A stretch of 64,000 nucleotides of DNA from Methylophaga sp. (GTDB taxonomy: Bacteria > Pseudomonadota > Gammaproteobacteria > Nitrosococcales > Methylophagaceae): the NCBI GenBank assembly GCA_002706095.1, contig PAJP01000025.1, forward strand, positions 62,001 through 126,000, in the 5' to 3' direction. This document shows positions 20,629 through 30,127 of this stretch, piece by piece. Positions within the stretch are counted from its first letter, which is position 1; every line of letters begins with the position of its first letter. The notes below the pieces were generated by a model that was given only the letters and a program-made list of their open reading frames with translations, was not told where the DNA came from and did no database searches. The translations under genes and the position numbers were made by a program.

Positions 20629-21426
20629 TTAACCAAATAAAGCTGAAATAGCTTTGGTAATTTTACTGCGTCCGATGTCTTCTCTGGCTGCACATACCAG
20701 CTCCAGCGCACTCAATGGTAATCCACCACTGATGACGTCATCCAAGCTCAATATCGCATCATCCAGATTTCGTCTAACCAGTGTAATCCGTTGTGTCCAG
20801 AACTGTCCCTGCTTATCCACATATAGACTCAAGTTGGGAGCAGGCACACTGATTTTATCGAGTGTTAACATTTGATCCGACTGATTTTGAATGCGTACTT
20901 CTATTGCCGCTCTCGCCTTATTATTGGCAATGGGCTTCACATCTAATTGCTCACTGACCTGTGAGGCATAACTTAAAACGCCTTCACGCGTATTCGGGCC
21001 AAACCATGAATCACATACCTTCACTGTCGGAATATCTAATAAAGTCTGCTCAGAAGAAGTAGAAGCAATCTTCAACCAGAGCGGAAGACACACAAACAAA
21101 GTGACCTCTTGGAACGGCAATAAACTCACAGATACATCAGGCCGACAAACAACAGGGCGATCCGCTAAGGCTGGTTTAATCGCGACCCTTTCGGGGAGTT
21201 CTGCAAACACAAAACGATGTTCATGTTTGGGTGGTGATTCAAATGTACTGGTTTCATTTTTTAGCGACGGTTCAATTTGCTCAGTCGTATGCTGCCACTC
21301 GTAGCCCAACCACCATTGATGTGGAGTAGAATGCATTTCCAGACACACATCCGCACACCGCATAACCCATTGAGTTTGCTGGGGAAAATCGAAATCACCC
21401 CACCACCTATTTTGTCGTCCAACCAT
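20629..21426 (-). CDS. DUF432-like protein paired with an MscS channel
   Basis: A 265-residue protein of unknown function, rich in Trp near its N-terminus (RQNRWWGDF). It has no signal peptide and no obvious membrane helix. DUF432 proteins are known to sit beside MscS genes. The position here and the overall pattern (an initial FDFPQQ region, LPFQEVTLFVCLPLWLKI in the middle, then a conserved end) suggest this family, but I could not run a profile. I start at the ATG at 21426; a TTG at 21438 is possible. It diverges from mltD. Confidence 0.62.
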   Translation of the reverse strand: MVGRQNRWWGDFDFPQQTQWVMRCADVCLEMHSTPHQWWLGYEWQHTTEQIEPSLKNETSTFESPPKHEHRFVFAELPERVAIKPALADRPVVCRPDVSVSLLPFQEVTLFVCLPLWLKIASTSSEQTLLDIPTVKVCDSWFGPNTREGVLSYASQVSEQLDVKPIANNKARAAIEVRIQNQSDQMLTLDKISVPAPNLSLYVDKQGQFWTQRITLVRRNLDDAILSLDDVISGGLPLSALELVCAAREDIGRSKITKAISALFG

Positions 21427-21455
21427 GGTAAATAACAACTTATATAAATTATTCG

Positions 21456-21484
21456 GAGACAGGTCGAAAATCCTTCCTTATAAT
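21456..21484 (+). promoter_or_regulatory. Sigma-70-type promoter of mltD
   Basis: GAGACA (21456-21461), a 17-base spacer and a perfect TATAAT (21479-21484). Transcription would begin at about 21491, almost on the first ATG of mltD. Confidence 0.55.
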
Positions 21485-21491
21485 AGCGCAG

Positions 21492-23087
21492 ATGTTTACT
21501 CGAAATATGATAAAAATAGCGCTTGTTTCGGTGATTACCCTACTTGTCGCTTCATGTAGCAGTACACCGGAAAAAGGCGCGGAAGCGTCAACGACTCCGT
21601 CAGTTACTTATTCTAAGGCAAAACAAAAACTGAAACATACGCCTTGGGAACAAGCCTACAACGAATCCTTAGACGACACTGAAAACCCACTCTCCTCAGA
21701 AAATCCCCCCATCACCCTCCCCCCTCAAGCACCCACTGACGTCTGGGATCGCATTCGCGATGGCTTCGTGATTTCTGATTACAAAACCTTAGAACCAGAT
21801 ACCGAGCGTCAACTTCGCTGGTTCATTGATCATCAGGACTATGTCGGCCGAGTGGTAGAGCGAGCCAGACCTTATCTCTATCACATTGTTGAAGAAGTCA
21901 ACAAACGCAACATGCCTATGGAGGTTGCGTTGTTACCTGTCGTGGAAAGCGGTTTTAAGCCGATGGCTTACTCACCTAGTCATGCATCCGGTTTATGGCA
22001 GTTTATCCCCGGTACCGGACAGGTTTATGGCTTGGAACAAAATTGGTGGTATGACGGCAGACGTGATGTTGTTAAGTCAACACAGGCCGCCCTCGATTAT
22101 CTTGAAAAACTGCATAATGATTTCGGTGACTGGCAGCTTGCTCTCGCAGCCTATAACTGCGGTGAAGGTACCGTTGGCCGCGCTATTAAGAAGAATCAGG
22201 AACAAGGTAAGCCGACTGATTTCTGGTCACTGGATCTACCAAGAGAAACCTCGGCCTATGTACCTCGCTTAATGGCCGTCAGCCATATGGTGAAATATCC
22301 TGAACGCTATGAGTTAGAACTTAGCCCAATCGATAACAAGCCTTTCTTTGGGCAAGTTAATGTTGGCTCACAAATCGATCTAGCCATGGCAGCCAAGCTG
22401 GCTGGTATCACTGAAAAACAAATGCATCAACTCAATCCAGCATTTAATCGCTGGGCAACCGCCCCACATGGCGATCATAAGTTAGTACTGCCGCTGGAAA
22501 AAATCCCCACATTTAAGGCAGCTCTGGCTAAAACACCAGCATCACAGCGTGTGCAATGGGCTCGCCATGAAATCAAACGCGGTGAATCACTCAGTGTCAT
22601 TGCCAGCAACTATGACACAACTGTTGAAGTGATTAAACAAGCCAACAAGCTGGGTAGCACACAAATTAGGGCAGGCAAAAACTTACTTATCCCAGTGGCA
22701 TCGCATGATGTCAGCCAGCTAGCGTTGAAAAAAGCACAACGGAATCTGTCAGCAGCTAAAACCAAAAAAACGACTTACATTGTTAAAGCCGGTGACACTT
22801 GGTGGGATATCGCACGGAAAAACAATACCGATGTGCAATCTCTGACTAAACAGAATAAAAAGTCCGCCAGAGATATTCTGCATGCAGGTCAAAAACTCGT
22901 TATCACTACAACTGCTGAAGATATTAGAAAGTCAGTTAACTATACCATCAAAAATGGCGACTCTCTCTGGGCAATATCACGCAAGTTCAATGTCAGTGTG
23001 GCTGATGTGAAAGAGTGGAATGGTTTAAGTGATCGTTCAACATTACAGCCTGGCCAGAATTTGAAACTGTATATAGACGAAACCTGA
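21492..23087 (+). CDS. mltD: Membrane-bound lytic murein transglycosylase D
   Basis: Outer-membrane lipoprotein that cleaves peptidoglycan glycan strands, forming anhydro-muropeptides. The 531 residues begin with a lipoprotein signal (lipobox VASC). The SLT family 1D domain follows (about 130-260), with catalytic Glu in PVVESGF and the motifs SGLWQFIPGTG and LALAAYNCGEGTV. Three LysM peptidoglycan-binding repeats occupy about 355-400, 425-470 and 480-528. An alternative ATG lies 15 bases downstream at 21507. Neither start has a clear ribosome site, and the promoter is so close that the mRNA may be leaderless. Confidence 0.94.
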   Translation: MFTRNMIKIALVSVITLLVASCSSTPEKGAEASTTPSVTYSKAKQKLKHTPWEQAYNESLDDTENPLSSENPPITLPPQAPTDVWDRIRDGFVISDYKTLEPDTERQLRWFIDHQDYVGRVVERARPYLYHIVEEVNKRNMPMEVALLPVVESGFKPMAYSPSHASGLWQFIPGTGQVYGLEQNWWYDGRRDVVKSTQAALDYLEKLHNDFGDWQLALAAYNCGEGTVGRAIKKNQEQGKPTDFWSLDLPRETSAYVPRLMAVSHMVKYPERYELELSPIDNKPFFGQVNVGSQIDLAMAAKLAGITEKQMHQLNPAFNRWATAPHGDHKLVLPLEKIPTFKAALAKTPASQRVQWARHEIKRGESLSVIASNYDTTVEVIKQANKLGSTQIRAGKNLLIPVASHDVSQLALKKAQRNLSAAKTKKTTYIVKAGDTWWDIARKNNTDVQSLTKQNKKSARDILHAGQKLVITTTAEDIRKSVNYTIKNGDSLWAISRKFNVSVADVKEWNGLSDRSTLQPGQNLKLYIDET

Positions 23088-23093
23088 TTCACA

Positions 23094-23564
23094 GTGCTGC
23101 ACGTTGCTCTCTACGAGCCCGAGATTCCACCCAACACGGGCAATATTATTCGTTTATGCGCCAACGCTGGCGCCAGTCTTCACCTGATAGAACCACTTGG
23201 TTTTGTGATTGATGATAAACGTTTACGGCGTGCCGGTCTGGATTATCATGAATTTGCTCATGTCACCGTCCATAAGAACTTTGATGAATTCATAGCATGG
23301 AGCGACAGCAGACGAATTTTTGCCTGCACCACAAAAGCGACACAACATCACCATCAAGTCAGCTACATCGATGAAGACATTTTGTTATTTGGTCCTGAGT
23401 CGCGCGGCTTACCTGATAATGTTTTGAATCAAGTACAAGACAGTCAGAAAATACGCATTCCAATGCTTCCTGATAGCCGAAGTTTGAACCTGTCTAATGC
23501 GACGGCCATCATCTTATACCAGGCATGGGAACAGCTCGACTTTGCCGGAGCAAAACGGTTCTGA
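23094..23564 (+). CDS. trmL: tRNA (cytidine/uridine-34 2'-O)-methyltransferase
   Basis: SPOUT-class methyltransferase that modifies the wobble base of tRNA-Leu isoacceptors. The 156-residue protein has the family start LHVALYEPEIPPNTGN, FGPESRGLP and the knot-forming end LPDSRSLNLSNATAI. It begins with GTG six bases after mltD, so it is probably in the same transcript. The length is normal for TrmL. Confidence 0.95.
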   Translation: MLHVALYEPEIPPNTGNIIRLCANAGASLHLIEPLGFVIDDKRLRRAGLDYHEFAHVTVHKNFDEFIAWSDSRRIFACTTKATQHHHQVSYIDEDILLFGPESRGLPDNVLNQVQDSQKIRIPMLPDSRSLNLSNATAIILYQAWEQLDFAGAKRF

Positions 23565-23768
23565 TCATTGGCCATAAATGTGTTCAAAACCTGAGCCAGT
23601 TCAATGTCCTATTTTCGCATCTACTCTATGATTCACCCTTTTACGGATAGGTGAGTATCATGCTTGTTTAGTGCTAATAGCGCTAAGCTTGTTTGGCTCA
23701 GTTGGGTTATTATTCACCATTCAATAAAACTTCAGTTATGTGTTATGCGCTATGGAAGGTAAATAACC

Positions 23769-23837
23769 ATGATGTATCAATCATTTTTTTTATGTACTTC
23801 ACCTAACCTCACCACGGATTTAGATTGCTACCAATGA
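23769..23837 (+). CDS. Possible 22-residue leader peptide coupled to the giant receptor gene
   Basis: A short frame starting ATGATG, preceded by GGAAGG about ten bases upstream. It ends with a TGA that overlaps the ATG of the next gene (ATGA at 23834-23837). The main gene lacks a good ribosome site of its own, so ribosomes finishing this peptide could re-initiate there. The peptide (MMYQSFFLCTSPNLT...) has no recognised function. It may be only a translational loader, or chance. Confidence 0.4.
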   Translation: MMYQSFFLCTSPNLTTDLDCYQ

Positions 23838-26800
23838 CAGGCTATCAATTTTTTTGTGCATGCATTCTTAGTTTGCTACTGAGCTTTTCAGTCACAATTC
23901 ATGCCCAAGTTGCTCAGACAGACGATGACCTGGCGTTAGAAAAAGTAAGCTTGCAACTGAAATGGAAATATCAATTTCAGTTTGCTGGTTATATTGCTGC
24001 CGTAGAAAAAGGCTTTTATAAAGAACAAGGTTTGGACGTTGAGCTACGCCCTCGTCAGTCTGAGTTAAACGTCGTTGATGAAGTCGTCAATGACAAAGCT
24101 GATTATGGCATCGGTGGTATCGGTATTTTGTCTCAATATGCGAATGGTTCTCCAATAAAAGCATTAGCTGCTATCTTTCAGCATGATGCTTTAGTCTTTA
24201 TGAGCCAAGCCGAGTCCGGCATTGTCAGCCCATATGAAATGGTGGGTAAACGCGTCATGTTTGATGGTACCAGCGGTAACGATGCCATCTTGAGGACCTT
24301 ATTGAATGATGCCGGCATTCAACTCAAAGATATCAATATTATCCCTCAACAAATGAGTATAGACAGTCTGCTTAATGATGAAGTCGATGTCATTTCAGGC
24401 TATATCACCGATCAGCCCTATGCGTTTTTACAGAAAAAGTTTCCCATCAACATCATCAATCCGCGTAACTACGGGTTTGATTTCTATGGTGATATTTTAT
24501 TTACCAGCGATGATGAGCTGAAAAACTACCCTGGCCGTGCACAACGCATGCTCAAAGCATCACTGAAAGGCTGGCAGTATGCGCTTGAGCACAGTGAGGA
24601 AATGATTCATATCATCAAAGAAAAATACGGTGCAGAGCAGAGTCTATCTCGACTACGGTTTGAAGCAAGAGAAACAAAGAAGTTGATCTTACCTGAATTA
24701 ATCCCCCTCGGAAGCATCGAAACACCTCGCCTTAAACGCATTGCTGATATTTATACGCAACTGGGTGTTACGCCCGCACTTTCTGAAAAGGCGCTCAACC
24801 ACTTCATACACCAACCTAGTACAACGTTATCACTGACAGAAGCGGAACAAGCCTGGTTGCAGGCACATCCGGTGATTAAAGTCGGTGTAGATAAAAACTT
24901 CGCTCCTTACGAGTGGGTGAATGATGATGGTGAATATGTCGGTATTGCAGCTGAATATATCAACCTGCTTGAAGAACGGCTCGGCGTTAGATTTGAAATC
25001 ATCTCCAACCATAGCTGGGATGAGTTGATGACCATGGCTCAGCAGAATGAACTTGACATGTTAGCCTGCTTAAATGAGACGCCAGAACGAGAACAATACC
25101 TCAACTTTACCGATCCTTATATTCAAAACCCCGTCGTCATCATTAACACAGATATCAATGGTTATGTCGGCGCACTGAAAAACCTGGCAGGTAAAACGGT
25201 GGCCATTGAAAAAGGTAATTTCAGTAATGCCTTATTGAGTGATGACTACCCGGAAATTACCTTACTGTTTACCGACACGCCCAGACAGGCATTGGAAAAA
25301 GTGGCTCGTGGTGAGGCTGATGCTTATATTGGTGATGCAGCCTATGCCAACTATCAAATTAAAAACAATGATCTGATAAATCTCCAATTTGCTGGCCAAA
25401 CACAAGCACGTGCCGTCTACCGGATGGGTATCGTCGAAAACCAACCTGAATTATTGAGTATCATCAACAAAGTGCTGGGACAGCTCTCAGAAAAAGAAAA
25501 AAAAGAAATTGAATCACAATGGCTGGGAATCAAAGTCACTCCCGGCCCTCAATTAAAAACATTAATACAATTCGGCGCTGGTATCCTGCTGTTATTTTTA
25601 TTATTTGGCTACTGGATTCATCGTTTGCGACAGTCTCGCCGTGCTCTTCAGGAAAGTGAAAGTCGGTTAAGTGATGTGCTCAATACCTCACCTGTGCCAG
25701 AAATCATTATTGATAATCAAGGTAAGGTGACTTATATCAATCAGGCTTTTATTCAGTCATTTGGTTTTACTCAAACTGATATCCCGACATTGGATGATTG
25801 GTTGCTAAGGACCTTTCCTAAACAAGAAACACGTGAACGCTTTATTCAGCAGGCCGATATTTCCACACACAAGCAATACGTATCTTTCAACTTCGAATCT
25901 ATCGAAACAGACCTAATTTGTAAGGATGGTCAACGCCGGGCTGTCATCGCTAATGCACGAAAAGTCAGTAGTGATGCCGTTCCTGATACATTGATTATTC
26001 TCTACGATATTACAGAACGTAAACGCGCTGAAGAAAAACTCAAACTGTCTGGACGGGTATTCACCCAGGCCCATGAAGGCATTTTAATCACCGACGCTAA
26101 TGGATTAATAGTCGATGTTAATCCAGCGTTTTCTGAGATCACTGGCTACAGCAGGGAAGATGTTTTACATCAGAATCCTTCGATATTGCGTTCAGATAAA
26201 CATGATGCATTGTATTTTGAAGAGATGTGGCAAGAGCTTCGTCATCAAGGTCATTGGCAAGGAGAAATCTGGAACAAACGCAAGGATGGTCAGATCTATG
26301 CCGAACTATTAACCATATCAACATTAGTCGATGATTTTGGTGAAACTTTGCATTATCTCGGCATGTTTTCAGACATCACCCAGAGCAAAGAGCAACAACA
26401 TGCACTGGAAATGATGGCGCATTATGATGTATTAACTCAATTGCCTAACCGCACCTTATTTGCTGATAGGTTCAAACAGGCAATTGCTCATAGCAACCGT
26501 AATAACAGTTTATTAGCTGTAGTTTTTCTGGATTTGGATGGTTTCAAACCGGTCAATGATACTTATGGTCATGAAGCAGGTGACCAGTTACTGATTGAGG
26601 TCTCAGCCCGTATCCAATCATGTATCAGACAAGACGATACCGCTTCTCGTCTTGGTGGCGATGAGTTCGCCTTATTATTGAACGATGTAAGCAGTGCTGA
26701 ACACTGTGAAACGCTCATCAACCGTATAAGAAATGCCATTGAACTCCCTTATATCATCGATGACAACAGCATCAGCTGTAGCGCTAGTATTGGTGTAACG

Positions 26801-28093
26801 TTATACCCACTCGATGATGCCGATGCTGACACCTTATTGCGTCATGCCGATCAAGCCATGTATCAGGCCAAGGTCTCGGGTCGTCAACGTCATCATATGT
26901 TTGATATGCAGCAAGACGAGCAAATTTCGGAAAAACAGAATCAATTTAAATCTATCGAAGATGCGCTTATATCCGATCAGCTGGTTCTGTTCTATCAGCC
27001 AAAAGTGAATATGCGTACCGGCGAAATTATTGGCGCTGAAGCATTGATTCGCTGGCAACATCCGGAACAAGGTTTAATCATGCCAGGGGCATTTTTACCT
27101 GCTACGGAAGGTAGCCCATTGGAAATTAATATCGGCAACTGGGTAATTGAACACGCTATCAAACAACTTGATGACTGGATTCAACGTGGCTGGTCGCTTG
27201 AAATGAGTATTAATATTTCATCACGACACTTGCAGTGGAATGGCTTTTTTGACCATCTAGATCGTGTGCTTGCCAGGTATCCAAATGTGCCTTCATATAT
27301 GATCCAGTTAGAGATATTGGAAAGCAGTGTTTTAACAGACATTAACAATATCTCATCAATCATTAAGACCTGTCGTCACACTCTAGGTCTCAAAATTTCT
27401 TTGGATGATTTTGGTACCGGTTATTCCTCTTTAACACATCTACGCCATCTGCCTGTCGACACCGTTAAAATCGATCAGAGTTTTGTCCGTGATCTCATTG
27501 ATGACCCCAACGACTACACCATCATTGATGGTGTTATCGGCCTGACAGATGCCTTCCATCACCAGGTCATTGCAGAAGGCGTAGAGACAACCGAGCATGG
27601 CTTGATGTTACTAGCCATGGGCTGCGATTTGGCTCAAGGATATGGCATTGCCTATCCCATGTCAGCTGATGACTGTAACCAATGGATTAGCACTTATCAG
27701 CCGAATGCACGCTGGATAGATTTGGCCGAGAGAAAACTCGACGCTGAACAAACCCTACTTGAGCTAATGGATTTACAAATAAACTATTGGCTTAATCGGG
27801 TTGTAAGCAATCTGCAATCTACCTCAGACAAAATTGAGCACTGGCCTCTAATGAACCATAAAAAATGTCACTTTGGCCTATGGCTGGAACAAGCTAAGAA
27901 ACAGAATCTGTTTGATAAAGTCTGGATAGAATCCATGAAACTGGCTTATACCGAGCTGTATCACAATGCAAACAGCCTCAAATACCAGTTTCAGGAAAAC
28001 CAGCATCGCGTCAACGACACTGGTATTACTGAATTAAAATCTCATTTTGAAATCATTCAACGACTCTTGAATGCAAAGAAACAAAGTCATTAA
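23834..28093 (+). CDS. Giant sensor: NMT1 and SBP_bac_3 domains, TM, PAS-PAS-GGDEF-EAL and a degenerate CZB end
   Basis: A 1419-residue membrane protein for c-di-GMP turnover. After a signal sequence come an NMT1/THI5-like binding domain (about 36-309, starting LQLKWKYQFQFAGY), an SBP_bac_3 domain (about 342-562) and a transmembrane helix near 573-597. Two PAS domains follow (about 605-840), then GGDEF with intact GGDEF near 941 and EAL with EALIRW near 1066, DDFGTGYSS and VKIDQSFV. Both catalytic domains look active. The last 100 residues contain CHFGLWL near 1343, as in chemoreceptor zinc-binding (CZB) domains, but the first His is replaced (INYW) and the HxxxH pair reads HxxxS. I start at the ATG at 23834; a TTG lies nine bases upstream. 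The convergent neighbour overlaps by four bases. Confidence 0.9.
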   Translation: MTGYQFFCACILSLLLSFSVTIHAQVAQTDDDLALEKVSLQLKWKYQFQFAGYIAAVEKGFYKEQGLDVELRPRQSELNVVDEVVNDKADYGIGGIGILSQYANGSPIKALAAIFQHDALVFMSQAESGIVSPYEMVGKRVMFDGTSGNDAILRTLLNDAGIQLKDINIIPQQMSIDSLLNDEVDVISGYITDQPYAFLQKKFPINIINPRNYGFDFYGDILFTSDDELKNYPGRAQRMLKASLKGWQYALEHSEEMIHIIKEKYGAEQSLSRLRFEARETKKLILPELIPLGSIETPRLKRIADIYTQLGVTPALSEKALNHFIHQPSTTLSLTEAEQAWLQAHPVIKVGVDKNFAPYEWVNDDGEYVGIAAEYINLLEERLGVRFEIISNHSWDELMTMAQQNELDMLACLNETPEREQYLNFTDPYIQNPVVIINTDINGYVGALKNLAGKTVAIEKGNFSNALLSDDYPEITLLFTDTPRQALEKVARGEADAYIGDAAYANYQIKNNDLINLQFAGQTQARAVYRMGIVENQPELLSIINKVLGQLSEKEKKEIESQWLGIKVTPGPQLKTLIQFGAGILLLFLLFGYWIHRLRQSRRALQESESRLSDVLNTSPVPEIIIDNQGKVTYINQAFIQSFGFTQTDIPTLDDWLLRTFPKQETRERFIQQADISTHKQYVSFNFESIETDLICKDGQRRAVIANARKVSSDAVPDTLIILYDITERKRAEEKLKLSGRVFTQAHEGILITDANGLIVDVNPAFSEITGYSREDVLHQNPSILRSDKHDALYFEEMWQELRHQGHWQGEIWNKRKDGQIYAELLTISTLVDDFGETLHYLGMFSDITQSKEQQHALEMMAHYDVLTQLPNRTLFADRFKQAIAHSNRNNSLLAVVFLDLDGFKPVNDTYGHEAGDQLLIEVSARIQSCIRQDDTASRLGGDEFALLLNDVSSAEHCETLINRIRNAIELPYIIDDNSISCSASIGVTLYPLDDADADTLLRHADQAMYQAKVSGRQRHHMFDMQQDEQISEKQNQFKSIEDALISDQLVLFYQPKVNMRTGEIIGAEALIRWQHPEQGLIMPGAFLPATEGSPLEINIGNWVIEHAIKQLDDWIQRGWSLEMSINISSRHLQWNGFFDHLDRVLARYPNVPSYMIQLEILESSVLTDINNISSIIKTCRHTLGLKISLDDFGTGYSSLTHLRHLPVDTVKIDQSFVRDLIDDPNDYTIIDGVIGLTDAFHHQVIAEGVETTEHGLMLLAMGCDLAQGYGIAYPMSADDCNQWISTYQPNARWIDLAERKLDAEQTLLELMDLQINYWLNRVVSNLQSTSDKIEHWPLMNHKKCHFGLWLEQAKKQNLFDKVWIESMKLAYTELYHNANSLKYQFQENQHRVNDTGITELKSHFEIIQRLLNAKKQSH

Positions 28094-29037
28094 TTACCGA
28101 TAAAACGGCCAAGACTTCTTGGTCCGTCAGGCATGGGCAGATGTTGGACGACTTGCTGTTGTTTAATATCAATCACCGATAAGGTATTACTGAACCAATT
28201 CGTCACATAGGCATACTGGCTGTCATCTGAAGAAGCGACTGTTTCCGGCATTTCGCCTACTTTAATTTTTGAGACTATTTCTAAGGTTTCAGTATCAAAC
28301 ACCCAGACATCATTCGTGCCCTGGTTTGCCACAAATAACCACTGGTTATCCGGTGTGACTGCAATGCCATATGGCGCAGTGCCTGCCTTCAACGTTTTCA
28401 CCACCTCATAGCTCTCACCATCAATGACTGTGATGGTATTATCCTGAATGGCTGTGACAAAGATACGTTTGCTATCAGGACTTACAGCGACGGCATAAGG
28501 CGCTTTTCCAGTTTTTACCTCAGCATATTGACGCGGCGTATCAGCATCAAGGACCGTTAAAGTATCACTATTGCGGTTAGCCACAAAGATACGCCGAGTT
28601 GCATTATCTAATGCTAAACCAGCAGGATTCTTACCCACCGATAACAGATCAACCACTAGCTTCGTTTCAGGATTAATGACCACAACGGCATTACGATGCC
28701 AGTCAGAAACAAATACCTGATGCTTATCAGAGGGGTCAACCGCAATAGCAAAAGGTTGTCCACCCGTATTGATTTCAGCTAATTTCTTGTTATTTTTGGT
28801 ATCGATCATTGTCACCACACCTTGCTCGGGGTGCGTGACAAATAATTCATGCCGTTTGTTATCTAATGAAACACCGACAGGTCCGGTAGTGACGTCAACC
28901 GTGGCTGTTATTTTTTGTGTATCAATATCTAAAACGGTAATTTTATTGGCAGCCTGACTGCTAATATAAGCATGTTGAGCTGCTAGTGGCATCGCCACTA
29001 GCAATAAACTCAATGAGAGACCTAAACGCAGCCTCAC
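28090..29037 (-). CDS. Periplasmic YVTN-type beta-propeller protein, methanol-oxidation associated
   Basis: A 315-residue exported protein with a signal peptide (cleavage about AAQ-HA) and about seven repeats of the YVTN type. Examples are VSLDNKRHELFVTH, IAVDPSDKHQVFVS, VAVSPDSKRIFVTA and IAVTPDNQWLFVAN. Such proteins often accompany PQQ-dependent alcohol dehydrogenase genes. It starts with GTG directly after the mxaD stop, with GAAGGG as ribosome site. The context implies a periplasmic accessory role in methanol oxidation, but the molecular function is unknown. Confidence 0.82.
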   Translation of the reverse strand: MRLRLGLSLSLLLVAMPLAAQHAYISSQAANKITVLDIDTQKITATVDVTTGPVGVSLDNKRHELFVTHPEQGVVTMIDTKNNKKLAEINTGGQPFAIAVDPSDKHQVFVSDWHRNAVVVINPETKLVVDLLSVGKNPAGLALDNATRRIFVANRNSDTLTVLDADTPRQYAEVKTGKAPYAVAVSPDSKRIFVTAIQDNTITVIDGESYEVVKTLKAGTAPYGIAVTPDNQWLFVANQGTNDVWVFDTETLEIVSKIKVGEMPETVASSDDSQYAYVTNWFSNTLSVIDIKQQQVVQHLPMPDGPRSLGRFIGN

Positions 29038-29559
29038 TTATTTTTTCCCTTCAAGAGATTCTTTTAAGCTGCCCATACCAGTTTTAGCAAAGGCTTCCAT
29101 GGCTTTAACGGCCGATTCATCATTGTACTGTTCAGGTGGGAAGTTACCCGTATCAGCACGATAGAAACGCCCCTTCCAGCTCATTTCAGTACCTTTACCC
29201 TCTTCCGTAAGTTCAATGCTGACGGTATAAAAACTGACAGGAAATGCTTCAATATTCTCTTCCAGCAAGCGATAGCTCATATAGTGTTTAGCATCATCTT
29301 TTTCATCCAGGCTATCAGTAATTTCACCTTTGCCTTTTATCTTAAGTACTCGTGTTCCTTCTTCAGGTGATGTGACTGACTCCACCATAGGATGCCAGTC
29401 TGCTATAGCATTAAAGTCTGACACTTTCTTCCAAACTGTCTCGACCGGTGCATCGATCACCATTTTTTCATCAATTTTCTGCGGTGTTGGCCCGTGAGCG
29501 AAAGCAAGGCTACTGACGAATAATTGACTTGCCATGAAGGTGGTTGCCCATAATTTCAT
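29038..29559 (-). CDS. mxaD: MxaD, periplasmic SRPBCC-fold methanol oxidation protein
   Basis: A 173-residue secreted protein with a signal peptide ending near FAHG. The SRPBCC/polyketide-cyclase fold begins KMVIDAPVETVWKKVSDF and continues with WHPMVESV. In Methylobacterium MxaD is reported to aid the interaction of methanol dehydrogenase with cytochrome cL. There it is near the end of the mxa operon; here it sits in a divergent group 2.5 kb upstream of mxaF. AAGAGGAA precedes the ATG. Confidence 0.85.
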   Translation of the reverse strand: MKLWATTFMASQLFVSSLAFAHGPTPQKIDEKMVIDAPVETVWKKVSDFNAIADWHPMVESVTSPEEGTRVLKIKGKGEITDSLDEKDDAKHYMSYRLLEENIEAFPVSFYTVSIELTEEGKGTEMSWKGRFYRADTGNFPPEQYNDESAVKAMEAFAKTGMGSLKESLEGKK

Positions 29560-29606
29560 TAAAAATTCCTCTTTAAAATATAAGTGCTGACTTGTAATTT
29601 AGAACG

Positions 29607-29930
29607 CTATTTCGGATCGCGGTTTGTATGGCCGAGTGTCTCAACATGACCGTTTACAATACCGAATTGGGTATAACGATAAATTTTGTCTGAGTGAGCT
29701 TGCTGCACGAGATCGTGATAAATCCAAAACTCGATCTTGCCACTGGAGTTTTCTCTTTTAGAAATAGAATCAGGTTCACCTAACTCTGCTTTGATAAATT
29801 CTGGGGTTTTACCTGTGAAGTGTTTGAGGAAGGCCATTTCCTCATAAGGTTTTTGCAGGGTAGCATCAGCAGCATGGCTGATACCTGGAATAAAAAGTAG
29901 TAATGACAGGAGTAATGGCAAGAGTTTCAT
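29607..29930 (-). CDS. Small exported protein, BamE/SmpA-like fold, unknown role
   Basis: A 107-residue protein with a clear signal peptide (cleaved near SHA-AD). I start at the ATG at 29930, preceded by GAGGAAG; a longer frame reaches 29999 but spoils the signal peptide. The mature part (TPEFIKAELGEPDSIS, then IEFWIYHD and YTQFGIVNGHVE) has the pattern of the BamE/SmpA fold, G-x-LG-P followed by strands. It leads a minus-strand group with mxaD and the beta-propeller gene. It could correspond to one of the poorly characterised mxaE/mxaH-type genes, but I cannot assign it. Confidence 0.65.
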   Translation of the reverse strand: MKLLPLLLSLLLFIPGISHAADATLQKPYEEMAFLKHFTGKTPEFIKAELGEPDSISKRENSSGKIEFWIYHDLVQQAHSDKIYRYTQFGIVNGHVETLGHTNRDPK

Positions 29931-30127
29931 GTTCTTCCTCAAAGTGAATAGAAAACTCGACCATCCTACTGAGCATTGTGCCAATACCGTTAGAGACATG
30001 TCCTCGTATTTCAGCAGGACCTTTTCATCTATGTCTGCGTGATTTGCTCCCCATCGTATATCTGCCTATGGGTTAATCTATTTGAGTCCTTCATAATTTT
30101 GTTTTTAATTGTTAATGAACTCGAAAT

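Noticed and set aside
29931-29999. N-terminal extension of the BamE-like protein
   Set aside because: The extra residues lie ahead of a complete signal peptide with a good ribosome site, so they are not translated in my reading.
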